Shown: piece after piece, positions 1 through 7,228 of the stretch
Numbering within the stretch: position 1 is the stretch's first letter
Layout of the letters: every line of letters begins with the position of its first letter
Assembly (NCBI GenBank): GCA_905212085.1
Contig: CAJMDF010000033.1
Location: forward strand, 1 to 23,243
DNA: 23,243 nucleotides
Direction of reading: 5' to 3'
DNA from: an uncultured Clostridium sp.
GTDB lineage: Bacteria; Cyanobacteriota; Vampirovibrionia; Gastranaerophilales; Gastranaerophilaceae
Notes under the pieces: generated by a model
What the model was told of the DNA's origin: nothing
The model's database searches: none
What the model saw: only the letters and a program-made list of their open reading frames with translations
Position numbers and translations under genes: made by a program

Positions 1-154
1 GATACGTATGGAAGATATGTTCTATGCAATGATTAACGCTATTAAAGAACTTGATACAAGAATTACTGCATTAGAAAAAGAAAATCAAGAGTTAAAAACA
101 ATAATAAAAAGTCAAGATGCAAGATTAAAAGCGTTAGAAGCTAAAGTAAAATAA
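1..154 (+). CDS. C-terminal end of a coiled-coil-tailed protein (5' partial), possibly S74/tail-fibre-type
   Basis: The reading frame is open from the window edge (first full codon at base 2) to a TAA at 152-154, giving about 50 residues that end in a Lys-rich coiled coil. The visible part reads as a hydrophobic helix (FYAMINAIKEL) followed by heptad-like repeats (ITALEKENQEL, ARLKALEAKVK). A helix of the form 'AIKEL' followed by a short coiled coil is typical of the C-terminal end of intramolecular chaperone (Peptidase_S74) domains on tail-fibre-like surface proteins. The core of that domain is outside the window, so this is a guess. The gene is convergent with yajQ and is followed by two hairpins. 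Confidence 0.4.
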   Translation, partial: IRMEDMFYAMINAIKELDTRITALEKENQELKTIIKSQDARLKALEAKVK

Positions 155-170
155 GTTTCATACTGAAAAA

Positions 171-235
171 TAAGTGTGCTATTAAGCACACTTACTTTCA
201 TTCCTTCTCCCGTATAGTATACGGGAGTTTTCCTT
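171..235 (+). terminator. Double hairpin after the partial forward gene
   Basis: Two perfect hairpins follow the stop codon. The first (171-194) has a 10-bp stem with an ATTA loop and no strong T-run after it. The second (207-227) has a 9-bp stem around CTCCCGTA/TACGGGAG and is followed by TTTTCCTTTTTA, so it is the likelier intrinsic terminator for the forward transcript. On the minus strand neither stem is followed by a T-run, so they serve the forward gene rather than yajQ. Confidence 0.7.
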
Positions 236-246
236 TTTATAAAAAA

Positions 247-747
247 TTATCTGTAATTAGTAAATTGTAGAGGATAATCATATTTTTCTTCATTAGAACG
301 AAGAAGTCTTATTATTTCTTGCAAATCATCTTTATCCTTACCGGAAACTCGGACCTGGTCACCTTGTATAGATGCTTGAACTTTCTTTTTAGAATCTTTT
401 ATATCTGCAACGATTTTCTTTGCAAGCTCTTGATTTAAACCTTTCTTCAATTTATATACTTGTCTTACTTTACCACCTAAAGCATTTTCTACCGGTTGAG
501 GATCCAAGATTTTTATACTCAAATTTCTCTTTACTAACTTTGATTGTAAAATATCATAGATATTTCTTAATTTCATCTCATCACTTGTTGTGATAGTGAT
601 AGTTTTATCAGCTTCCAATTCTACGGATGAGCCAGAATCTTTTAAGTCAAATCTTGATGATACATCTCTTTTTACCTGATCAACAGCATTAACTAATTCT
701 TGTCTATCAAATTCTGATACAATATCAAAACTGCAATCTTTAGCCAT
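247..747 (-). CDS. yajQ: YajQ family nucleotide-binding (cyclic-di-GMP-binding) protein
   Basis: 166 residues beginning MAKDCSFDIVSEFD, the typical YajQ/UPF0234 N-terminus, and matching the family along its whole length (DVSSRFDLK, DGxx-type central region, VQASIQGDQVRVSGK, DYPLQFTNYR at the C-terminus). The family has two ferredoxin-like halves; some proteobacterial members bind cyclic di-GMP and act as transcription co-regulators, but the role is unproven in most lineages. A longer frame begins at 780, but the ATG at 745-747 is preceded by AGAGGT at good spacing, and the extra 11 residues (Asn/Lys-rich) do not resemble the family. It stands alone, convergent with the partial gene at the window edge. 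Confidence 0.93.
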   Translation of the reverse strand: MAKDCSFDIVSEFDRQELVNAVDQVKRDVSSRFDLKDSGSSVELEADKTITITTSDEMKLRNIYDILQSKLVKRNLSIKILDPQPVENALGGKVRQVYKLKKGLNQELAKKIVADIKDSKKKVQASIQGDQVRVSGKDKDDLQEIIRLLRSNEEKYDYPLQFTNYR

Positions 748-795
748 GTTACCTCTTTTCTTATTTTTATTATTAACCAACTTTTTTACTAATAT

Positions 796-830
796 AACAT
801 AGAAAAGTGCAAGATAAAATACCTTGCACT
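796..830 (-). terminator. Rho-independent terminator after the 867-1307 gene
   Basis: An 8-bp stem AGTGCAAG/CTTGCACT (806-813 with 823-830) with a 9-nt loop is followed on the minus strand by TTTTCTATG. It lies 37 nt past the stop codon of the minus-strand gene at 867-1307 and before yajQ. The T-run is short, so termination may be partial. Confidence 0.6.
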
Positions 831-866
831 AAGAATATTTTGGGGTTATATATTTCGGGGTAAATA

Positions 867-1307
867 TTAAGGCTTAACTTTTTTGCCTTTAAAAATGTTT
901 TTAACTTTTTGCCAGAAACCGACTTTTGTTTGATTATTATTTGCTGACTTCGATGCTTTATTTCCTTTTATAGAATTCACAATACTAGTCCATTGATTTT
1001 TTAAATATGACTTTATACCACCGGCCTTTTTAATACTTTTACGCAATGGAGCTATTGCACCAAGACCTATTACAACAGCTAATGCTAAAAGAACTTTTTT
1101 AAAAGTACTTTTATCTTCGTTTTCTTTTTTATTCATAAGATCAAGTTTATCTTGGTCTAATTGTCTCTGCATTTTTACCCCACCAAGATATGATGATGCT
1201 CCGATTCCATAACCTGTTACCCCGCCAAATGGCATATACATAGGTTCCATAGAACTGTTTATCAAATCTTGATGAACTATAGGTGTACTTAAATCACCGC
1301 CTACCAT
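867..1307 (-). CDS. Small single-pass membrane protein of unknown function
   Basis: 146 residues that I do not recognise. The N-terminal ~55 residues are Gly/Met-rich and uncharged (FGGVTGYGIGASSYLGG). A charged stretch (residues ~49-68) then leads into one transmembrane helix at about 70-86 (VLLALAVVIGLGAIAPL), followed by a strongly basic, probably cytoplasmic, C-terminal tail (FWQKVKNIFKGKKVKP) that could form an amphipathic helix. The ATG at 1305-1307 has a GGAG box eight nt upstream. There is a terminator on each side (801-830 downstream, 1385-1420 upstream for rplT), so it is a monocistronic unit. No signal peptidase site or catalytic motif is visible. Confidence 0.75.
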   Translation of the reverse strand: MVGGDLSTPIVHQDLINSSMEPMYMPFGGVTGYGIGASSYLGGVKMQRQLDQDKLDLMNKKENEDKSTFKKVLLALAVVIGLGAIAPLRKSIKKAGGIKSYLKNQWTSIVNSIKGNKASKSANNNQTKVGFWQKVKNIFKGKKVKP

Positions 1308-1384
1308 AACGATTTCTCCAAAATTATTAACCTAACCTTACATTTATATAAAGTATTTCTGCGCTAAAAAATTTACTTTTTTAT

Positions 1385-1420
1385 TAAGAAATGTAAAAAG
1401 GACTCCGATAATTCGGAGCC
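1385..1420 (-). terminator. Rho-independent terminator of rpmI-rplT
   Basis: Minus-strand stem GGCTCCGA/TCGGAGTCC (1400-1408 with 1413-1420, one bulged base) with a 4-nt loop, followed by CTTTTTACATTTCTT. It lies 33 nt beyond the rplT stop codon. Confidence 0.8.
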
Positions 1421-1452
1421 CTTATAATCGTTATATAGACTTTTAAATCTAA

Positions 1453-1803
1453 TTACATAGCAGCTTTTGCAGCTTCAAATACTACTGAAAATGCTTCAGG
1501 ATCTCTAACTGCTAAATCAGCTAACATTTTTCTGTTTACAGTAATATTAGCTTTTTTACAAGCATTTACAAATCTTGAATAACTCATTCCACGTTCTCTA
1601 ACTGCTGCATTAATTCTTACAATCCACAAACGACGCATATTACGTTTTGTAGTACGTCTGTCTCTGTAAGCATATTTTAAAGCTTTCATAACTGCGATAT
1701 TAGCAACTTTGAAGATTCTGCTTCTTGCGCCAATAAAGCCTTTTGCTAATTTTAAGATCTTTTTATGTCTTTTGCGTAATACATTTCCACGTTTTACTCT
1801 CAT
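1453..1803 (-). CDS. rplT: 50S ribosomal protein L20
   Basis: 116 residues with the standard L20 sequence: MRVKRGNVLRKRHKK start, KLAKGFIGARSRIFKVA, the RDRRTTKRNMRRLWI block and the RERGMSYSRFVNA block. L20 binds 23S rRNA early in large-subunit assembly and in several bacteria represses its own operon by binding a leader that mimics its rRNA site. It follows rpmI by 11 nt and has an AGGAGG-type box (GGAGGCAGATAA before the ATG). infC, which precedes rpmI in many bacteria, is not here; rpmI-rplT without infC is the usual cyanobacterial arrangement. Confidence 0.98.
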   Translation of the reverse strand: MRVKRGNVLRKRHKKILKLAKGFIGARSRIFKVANIAVMKALKYAYRDRRTTKRNMRRLWIVRINAAVRERGMSYSRFVNACKKANITVNRKMLADLAVRDPEAFSVVFEAAKAAM

Positions 1804-1814
1804 TTATCTGCCTC

Positions 1815-2024
1815 CTATCTAGAATACTTTCTGTATGGTAACTCTTTTGAAATCAATTTGAAATGTGATTCAGAAATTGAAATCATTTTGAAAATTCTGC
1901 GTTTTCTAGAAGCAGATTTGTGTTGAAGTAAGTGGCCTATGCCTGCTTGTCTTCTAACGATTTTGCCTGTTGCTGTAACTTTATAACGTTTTGCAGCAGA
2001 CTTGTGTGTTTTCATTTTTGGCAT
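1815..2024 (-). CDS. rpmI: 50S ribosomal protein L35
   Basis: 69 residues, slightly longer than the usual 64-66, with the L35 signature MPKMKTHKSAAKRYKVTATGK followed by KIVRRQAGIGHLLQHKSASRKRR. The C-terminal ending (ELPYRKYSR) is in keeping with the family. The ATG at 2022-2024 is preceded by AGAGGA. It is the first gene of the rpmI-rplT unit, transcribed from the promoter at 2107-2135 through a ~75-nt leader that starts with a long hairpin. Confidence 0.97.
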   Translation of the reverse strand: MPKMKTHKSAAKRYKVTATGKIVRRQAGIGHLLQHKSASRKRRIFKMISISESHFKLISKELPYRKYSR

Positions 2025-2038
2025 TTTGTCCTCTTTCT

Positions 2039-2098
2039 GTGCATCGCACGGTTAAGTCACTATAGAAGCTCTAGGCATACCAAAGCCATAAAACTTCT
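2039..2098 (-). promoter_or_regulatory. Structured 5' leader of rpmI-rplT (candidate r-protein autoregulatory leader)
   Basis: In minus-strand RNA the segment 2098-2064 folds into a 13-bp stem (AGAAGUUUUA.GGC with GCCUAGAGCUUCU, one bulged U) closed by an 8-nt loop UUUGGUAU. Two of its pairs are G-U, which become A-C mismatches if the plus strand is read, so the structure only works on the rpmI strand. A second small hairpin GTGC-GAT-GCAC (2049-2039) lies just before the Shine-Dalgarno. The stem begins about two nt from the predicted transcription start. L20 autoregulation through leader RNA is known in other bacteria; that this leader does the same is inference. Confidence 0.55.
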
Positions 2099-2106
2099 GC
2101 AAAACA

Positions 2107-2135
2107 ATTATAGTATGCAAAATGTTAATTTGCAA
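2107..2135 (-). promoter_or_regulatory. Sigma-70-type promoter of rpmI-rplT
   Basis: Minus-strand TTGCAA (2130-2135), a 17-bp spacer, and a perfect TATAAT (2107-2112). Predicted transcription start is near 2100, directly at the foot of the leader hairpin. It lies in the 129-bp gap between the hydrolase gene and rpmI. Confidence 0.82.
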
Positions 2136-2153
2136 GCATTAGATTACAAAAAA

Positions 2154-2945
2154 TTAATCAAATGAAAGTTTTAATCCTGAATATACTTCTTTCATCTTAA
2201 TATATTCCGAAAGAATTACCTTTGAATTCAGGTCACAACAATGACAAGGATAGAAATTTTTAATATTCAAATCTCTTAAATATATTCCTAATTCTCTTAT
2301 TTTATATTCAGTTTTATTTACAAGGTGAACCCCGCCGATAAAAGTATTAATTCTAGGATCATCAGCTACTTTCTTTGCATACTCTATTATATTTGGCAAA
2401 CTTACATGGGAACATCCTGCAATAATAACCAAACCATCAAATGATTTATAAACTAATGCTGTCTCATCTTTATATTTATAATCAGTATTAAAATATTTTG
2501 GTATTTCTCCTAAAAATAAAAGTTTTGGAGTCAACCATTTCGGGCCTCTTGAATATTCTATTTCAAAAATATCACAGAGTTTACTAGGATCTCCGGGGAA
2601 ACCAACATTTTCAGATCTTTCATTTAATTTTGGTTCAAAAATATCAGGATGAGCAATTATTGTTTTCAAATTAAGACTTATACCGGCTTTTAACATTTTT
2701 CGATACAAATCTTCTAACCTTAATAAACCTCCGGTATGATCATTATGCCCGTGAGATAAAATGATATCTGTTACATCACTTAAATCAAGCCCCAGCTTAT
2801 ATGCATTCTTTATAAAAACGTCACTATAACCACAATCAAACAAAGCCTTTTGGTAATCATTTTCAAGCAAAAATGATAGGCCAGGTTCGCCTAGCAAATA
2901 ATAATTAGTTTTACAATTATTGTCAACTAAAACTGTTAGATCCAT
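2154..2945 (-). CDS. Metallo-beta-lactamase-fold hydrolase (COG1237-like)
   Basis: 263 residues with the metal-binding motif of the superfamily at residues 65-70 (HGHNDH, followed by TGG), a later GCSH (third metal ligand), GGVHL near residue 205 and a CHCCD segment near residue 235. The start MDLTVLVDNN and the 'LLENDYQKALFDCGYSD' region fit the subgroup that includes archaeal dihydropterin-ribofuranosyl aminobenzene phosphate synthase-like proteins. Bacterial members of this subgroup mostly have no proven substrate, so only a metal-dependent hydrolase or transferase activity is claimed. It has its own promoter and a GAGG box upstream of the ATG at 2943-2945. Confidence 0.88.
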   Translation of the reverse strand: MDLTVLVDNNCKTNYYLLGEPGLSFLLENDYQKALFDCGYSDVFIKNAYKLGLDLSDVTDIILSHGHNDHTGGLLRLEDLYRKMLKAGISLNLKTIIAHPDIFEPKLNERSENVGFPGDPSKLCDIFEIEYSRGPKWLTPKLLFLGEIPKYFNTDYKYKDETALVYKSFDGLVIIAGCSHVSLPNIIEYAKKVADDPRINTFIGGVHLVNKTEYKIRELGIYLRDLNIKNFYPCHCCDLNSKVILSEYIKMKEVYSGLKLSFD

Positions 2946-2977
2946 TAATTCCTCAATACAATACGATATATATTTAT

Positions 2978-3006
2978 ATTATAACAATATTTTAAAAAAA
3001 TTTCAA
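2978..3006 (-). promoter_or_regulatory. Sigma-70-type promoter of the metallo-hydrolase gene
   Basis: Minus-strand TTGAAA (3001-3006), 17-bp spacer, TATAAT (2978-2983). The predicted start near 2971 gives a leader of about 25 nt before the ATG at 2945. It sits just downstream of the nadE terminator, so the gene is transcribed on its own. Confidence 0.8.
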
Positions 3007-3034
3007 TCGTTATTCTATAATTTGTTTTTAATTA

Positions 3035-3064
3035 TTTAAAAAAGGCCTCATTAACGAGGCCTTT
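3035..3064 (-). terminator. Rho-independent terminator of the murC-nadE operon
   Basis: Perfect 9-bp stem AAAGGCCTC/GAGGCCTTT (3041-3049 with 3056-3064), 6-nt loop, followed on the minus strand by a T-run (TTTAAATAATT). It begins 4 nt after the nadE stop codon. Confidence 0.92.
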
Positions 3065-3068
3065 GATT

Positions 3069-4475
3069 TTAATAATATTTTTGAACGATTGGCAATTCTA
3101 CACCATTCAAGAATGATCTTTCTGTCAACCTTACACCCAAGCAACATTGATAACGTTTAAACTGCATTCTGCAGATTTTCTTTATAGTATCATCAACTAA
3201 AGACTTATCATATTTTTCATAAATCTCATCAATAGGTCTGTTTTGTTCAATATACATTTCTATAATATCATCTAACACTGCATATTCAGGTAATCTATCC
3301 TGATCTTTTTGTCCAGGATGTAATTCCGCAGATGGAGCTTTATCAATTATTGCTTGAGGAATTACCTCTTTATCTTTATTCAAATAGTTCGCCAATTTAT
3401 ATACATTTGTTTTTGTTAAATCACAAATCAAATTATACCCGCCGGCCAAATCTCCATACAAAGTACCAAAACCCATAGCACTCTCTGATTTATTACCTGT
3501 TGATAAAAGAAGTCTATTTTCACGATTTGAATAAAACATTAAAATTATAGCTCTTAATCTTGCTTGTAAATTTTCTTCTGCTAAATCATGCAACCTTTCG
3601 CGCCCTTGCATAAATGCGTCAAATAAAGGAGTTATAGGCTCTTTGATTGTCTTTATTCCTAAATTTTCAGCTAATTTCAAACTGTCCGTAATACTTCCTT
3701 CTGACGAAAACATACTTGGCATAAGAATTCCTAACACATTTTCAGCTCCTAATGCTTTCACTGCCAAAGTAGCTGTCAATGCACTGTCTATACCGCCTGA
3801 TAAGCCTAATACAACCTTTTTAAATCCGGTATTTTCGCAATATTCTCTTAATGCAAAAACTGATGCTTCCAAAATTTGAGCTTCTTCCAACTCATCTTGA
3901 AATTCTATTTTTTTTGAAAAATCAATTTTTTCGACAGCTTCTTTACATATTGGCATTTGCAAAACTAATTCATTCTTAGAATTTTTAGCAAAACTACCAC
4001 CTGCAAATATATTTTCATCAGCAAGTCCAATTGCATTTACATATACAAAATCACATTTTGTCTCAATACTATCTACAAAATTCTTATATGTATTCATTGC
4101 AAAATATCTATTTTTAGACAATACAAATAAATCACAATCTACATCATCTAAATATGTATCAGATACAAAAACTTTTTTTCCGCAAATATCAAAAAAGCCA
4201 TAATCTGAAACTTCAATTTCACCATTTCTAATTAAAATATCACCTATTAATATGCTGGATTTAAAATTCTTATCAGCAATTGACTTATAGAATTCATGTT
4301 GTTTTTTTCTACATCCATCATCAAGCACCAAATCTTTTCCGCCTAAATCTTCAATATCTGCTTGAGGGAAAATGATTAAATCGCAATCAGCATTTTCTAT
4401 TTTTTCTAATATATTTTTTTTGTTAAAATCAAAATCAGCAGTTTTCAACTTTATTTGAGCCAATATTATATTCAT
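3069..4475 (-). CDS. nadE: NAD synthetase with a degenerate nitrilase-like N-terminal domain
   Basis: 468 residues. The C-terminal ~265 residues are a complete NAD synthetase: P-loop SGGIDS (226-231), STGNKSE, TLYGDLAGG, KAPSAELHPGQKDQD. It ligates ammonia to nicotinic acid adenine dinucleotide using ATP. Residues 1-185 align with the glutaminase (nitrilase-fold) domain of glutamine-dependent enzymes (start MNIILAQIKL; LIIFPQADIEDLGGKDL; VYVNAIGLADENIFAGGSF), but that domain is normally ~270 residues with a Glu-Lys-Cys triad. Here the Glu position is Gln38 (FPQ for FPE), the segment carrying the Lys is missing, and the CED motif is replaced by VSDTY. It probably cannot hydrolyse glutamine. 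Last gene of the murC operon, 9 nt after ftsQ, with an AAGGAG box. Confidence 0.93.
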   Translation of the reverse strand: MNIILAQIKLKTADFDFNKKNILEKIENADCDLIIFPQADIEDLGGKDLVLDDGCRKKQHEFYKSIADKNFKSSILIGDILIRNGEIEVSDYGFFDICGKKVFVSDTYLDDVDCDLFVLSKNRYFAMNTYKNFVDSIETKCDFVYVNAIGLADENIFAGGSFAKNSKNELVLQMPICKEAVEKIDFSKKIEFQDELEEAQILEASVFALREYCENTGFKKVVLGLSGGIDSALTATLAVKALGAENVLGILMPSMFSSEGSITDSLKLAENLGIKTIKEPITPLFDAFMQGRERLHDLAEENLQARLRAIILMFYSNRENRLLLSTGNKSESAMGFGTLYGDLAGGYNLICDLTKTNVYKLANYLNKDKEVIPQAIIDKAPSAELHPGQKDQDRLPEYAVLDDIIEMYIEQNRPIDEIYEKYDKSLVDDTIKKICRMQFKRYQCCLGVRLTERSFLNGVELPIVQKYY

Positions 4476-4484
4476 AATTTCTCC

Positions 4485-5411
4485 TTATTCCAATTTCAAA
4501 TAATTAACTTTTTCCCATTTTAAATCCAGATACTTAATCTTAGAATCAATTAATTTTACTTGAGGCAACAAAGATGGAATTCTTTCAATTCTCTTATATA
4601 CATTTTCATCAAGCTGTCCCAATCTTATATTAACTGATTTTATTTTTACATAAACATCTAATGGGTTTCTCAAATCAATATATTCGACAGGTTCTCCTGA
4701 ATATGTTTCTACATATTTTGCAATTTTTTCAATTTCATGAATTTTATGCAAATTCCATTTATGATAATCATCGCCTTTATTACCGTATGATAGGACTAAA
4801 ATAGTTTTAAAAGACTTATCTAAAGGCAAAAATTCACGCCCGATTAATTTCCCGTCAGTCGTAAAAAATGCAACAGGTGCAATTTTTGCATCAGGAGAAA
4901 CCTCTATTACAGGAATTCTTTCTCTTAGAATAATCTGAATTCTTGCAGGGAAAGCATAACGTCTAATATACACATTTTCTACAGGTGCTAATTTCATTAA
5001 TTCTTTTTTTATTGAATCAGTTTTTGCCATATAAATAGGAACGTTTGGCACATTACTGTTTTTCAATAAAACAAGAATTTTATGAGAAGGTACTATTCTA
5101 TTATTAATAATCTCAACAGATCTTCCGCCTACATGGTTAAAAGCATTTTTGTCCATGTACCAACCATGAAGTTTTAGTCCGTAAACTAAACCGACAATAA
5201 ATAAAATTGAAAATAAAAATCGCATAAAGGCTCTAAAACGTTCTTGCTTCATTCGGCCCTTCCGAACCAAACGTTCTCTACGCTTCTTTTTTACCAAATG
5301 CTTACCATCAGGTATAGGATCTTCATCATTTATCTCAATTGTTTCTGAAAATTCTCTATACTCAACATACTCATTATTTTCATTTTCATTTTGATTTAAA
5401 TCATCAATCAT
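4485..5411 (-). CDS. ftsQ: Cell division protein FtsQ/DivIB family
   Basis: 308 residues: a ~60-residue cytoplasmic N-terminus that starts acidic and turns strongly basic (KKKRRERLVRKGRMKQ), one transmembrane helix at about 60-79, then a periplasmic part with a POTRA-like domain (VEIINNRIVPSHKIL, PVENVYIRRYAFPARIQIILRERIPV) and a FtsQ-type beta domain (FFTTDGKLIGRE, VEYIDLRNPLDVYVKI). FtsQ links the early and late divisome. Identification rests on topology, POTRA pattern and position directly after ddl; the sequence is divergent. Its ATG abuts the ddl stop (TAGATG), indicating translational coupling. Confidence 0.88.
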   Translation of the reverse strand: MIDDLNQNENENNEYVEYREFSETIEINDEDPIPDGKHLVKKKRRERLVRKGRMKQERFRAFMRFLFSILFIVGLVYGLKLHGWYMDKNAFNHVGGRSVEIINNRIVPSHKILVLLKNSNVPNVPIYMAKTDSIKKELMKLAPVENVYIRRYAFPARIQIILRERIPVIEVSPDAKIAPVAFFTTDGKLIGREFLPLDKSFKTILVLSYGNKGDDYHKWNLHKIHEIEKIAKYVETYSGEPVEYIDLRNPLDVYVKIKSVNIRLGQLDENVYKRIERIPSLLPQVKLIDSKIKYLDLKWEKVNYLKLE

Positions 5412-6362
5412 CTATTTATTCAAACCTGCACTGTTTAAGATTAATTGTACCAAATTATCATAATTTATACCCATAGCAGCAGCCTGAGCAGGCAAATCAC
5501 TAACTGTAGTCATGCCAGGGCTCGTGTTTATCTCTAAAAGATAAGGAATATCATCTTTCATCATAAAATCAATTCTTGATACACTTCTGCAACCTGCGGT
5601 TTCGAAAGCATCAACTGCAGCCTTTTTTACTCTTTTTGTAACTTCATCTGAAAGTCTTGCAGGACAAATAAATTCAGACATACCTTGAGTATATTTCGCT
5701 TCAAAATCATACCATTCAGTCTTTGGTCTAATTTCTAAGATTTCTGTTGCAAAAGGATCTCCATTACATTCTAAAACACCTACAGTAACAAAAAATCCAT
5801 CAATAAATTCTTCGATTAAAACATCATCATTATATTTTACAGCAACATTATAAGCAGCCTGCAAATCCTCTTTTTTATCTACTTTTGTCATCCCAAAACT
5901 AGATCCCTCACTTACAGGTTTTACAAAAAGAGGATAAGTTAAATCTTTAGTTTTTTCAAATAAATCATCACCTTTTCTAACAAAAGCAGATTTAGCCATA
6001 ACTATATCAGGATTTGTAGATAGTATTCTTTTAGTAAATTCTTTATTCATACATAAAGAACTTGCCATTACTCCACAACCTGTGTAAGGGATTTTTAAGA
6101 TTTCTAAAATACCCTGAATACAACCATCTTCTCCATATTTTCCATGAAGAGCGTTAAATGCGTAATCAAAATTTCCTTCTTTTAATTTCAAAGCTATATC
6201 TTTATCTACAACAACTATCTCAGAATTTTTATAACCAAGTCTTTGCAATGCATCAAAACATCCTTTGCCAGAACGTAATGAAACCTCTGCCTCAGAAGAC
6301 ATACCCCCGCAAAGAACTGCTATTTTTGCATTTTTATCTATAACATTTTTAATTTCTTGCAT
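5412..6362 (-). CDS. ddl: D-alanine--D-alanine ligase
   Basis: 316 residues with the full ATP-grasp signature: AVLCGGMSSEAEVSLRSG, ALHGKYGEDGCIQGILE, PYTGCGVMASSLCMNKEFTK, PVSEGSSFGMTKV, and the metal/substrate region EINTSPGMTTVSDLP. The EAKYTQG segment carries the omega-loop Lys-Tyr pair found in enzymes that make D-Ala-D-Ala rather than D-Ala-D-Lac. The product is the dipeptide used by MurF. The start overlaps the end of murB by 25 nt, and the stop abuts ftsQ. Confidence 0.97.
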   Translation of the reverse strand: MQEIKNVIDKNAKIAVLCGGMSSEAEVSLRSGKGCFDALQRLGYKNSEIVVVDKDIALKLKEGNFDYAFNALHGKYGEDGCIQGILEILKIPYTGCGVMASSLCMNKEFTKRILSTNPDIVMAKSAFVRKGDDLFEKTKDLTYPLFVKPVSEGSSFGMTKVDKKEDLQAAYNVAVKYNDDVLIEEFIDGFFVTVGVLECNGDPFATEILEIRPKTEWYDFEAKYTQGMSEFICPARLSDEVTKRVKKAAVDAFETAGCRSVSRIDFMMKDDIPYLLEINTSPGMTTVSDLPAQAAAMGINYDNLVQLILNSAGLNK

Positions 6363-7228
6363 ATCATAACCTCTTCTTCATTATTACCACCAAGATATCT
6401 TACCTCAGGTTTTAATTCTATATTAAATTTTTCCTTAACACTTGAATACATTTTATCCATCAGTCTCAAAACATCTAATGATGTACCTTCACCATCATTT
6501 ATTATAAAGTTGGCGTGATTTTCCCAAACCCTTACACCGCCTGATGTCAAACCTTTTACTCCAGCTGCGTCAAGTAATCTTCCTGCAGAATCACCTTGGG
6601 GATTTCTAAATGTACTTCCGCAATTAGGCAAAGTCAATGCAGGTTGTTTATTCTGCCTGAAAGATAGATTTTCATTCATTTTTGCTTGTATTTCTTCTGT
6701 ATTGGCAGGTCTCAATTCAAATTCCGCTTCAAGCACTGAATAAGGTTTTCTTTGGCAAATTGATGTTCTGTAACTGAATTCAAACTCTTCATTTGTTAAT
6801 GTAATAACACCTTTTTCAGGGCAAAAAACTTTAGCAGACTTTAATACATCAGCAATCATCTGACCGTGAGCACCTGCATTCATAAAGACCTCACCACCAA
6901 CAGAACCTGGAAAAGCCACCATAAATTCTAAACCGCTTAATTTATTTTCTAAAGCTAATTTAGATAACTTCGTTCCACGAACACCTGCACCCGCAATTGC
7001 TCTATTGCCATTAAATTCAATATTATCAATTTTTTTAGTACAAATTAAAGCGCCATCATACCCGTCTGATGATACGAGAATATTTGATAAATTTCCAGCA
7101 ACAAATGCATCAGGCTCTTTAGATTTAATTTCGACAAATTCTTCAACAGATGTAGGGAAATACATTCTAGCGATTTTCCCGCCAATTTTAAACGATGTTA
7201 ATTTTTTTATATCAAAATTAATGTCCAA
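6338..7228 (-). CDS. murB: UDP-N-acetylenolpyruvoylglucosamine reductase
   Basis: 296 residues. FAD-binding domain: TSFKIGG, the GNLSNILVSSDGYDG loop, and GLEFMVAFPGSVGGEVFMNAGAHG. Catalytic region: FSYRTS, NCGSTFRNP with the proton-donor Ser, and the C-terminal Glu in LKPEVRYLGG. It reduces the enolpyruvyl group to the lactyl ether of UDP-MurNAc with NADPH. The lack of the extra Tyr loop and the short length fit the type II group. It overlaps murC by 11 nt and ddl by 25 nt, so translation is probably coupled. Confidence 0.97.
   Translation of the reverse strand: MDINFDIKKLTSFKIGGKIARMYFPTSVEEFVEIKSKEPDAFVAGNLSNILVSSDGYDGALICTKKIDNIEFNGNRAIAGAGVRGTKLSKLALENKLSGLEFMVAFPGSVGGEVFMNAGAHGQMIADVLKSAKVFCPEKGVITLTNEEFEFSYRTSICQRKPYSVLEAEFELRPANTEEIQAKMNENLSFRQNKQPALTLPNCGSTFRNPQGDSAGRLLDAAGVKGLTSGGVRVWENHANFIINDGEGTSLDVLRLMDKMYSSVKEKFNIELKPEVRYLGGNNEEEVMICKKLKML

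Noticed and set aside
1932..2165. Forward open frame of 77 codons across rpmI and its leader
   Set aside because: It lies antisense to L35 and through the rpmI promoter and leader; composition is low-complexity Cys/Phe/Ser and no ribosome binding site is seen.
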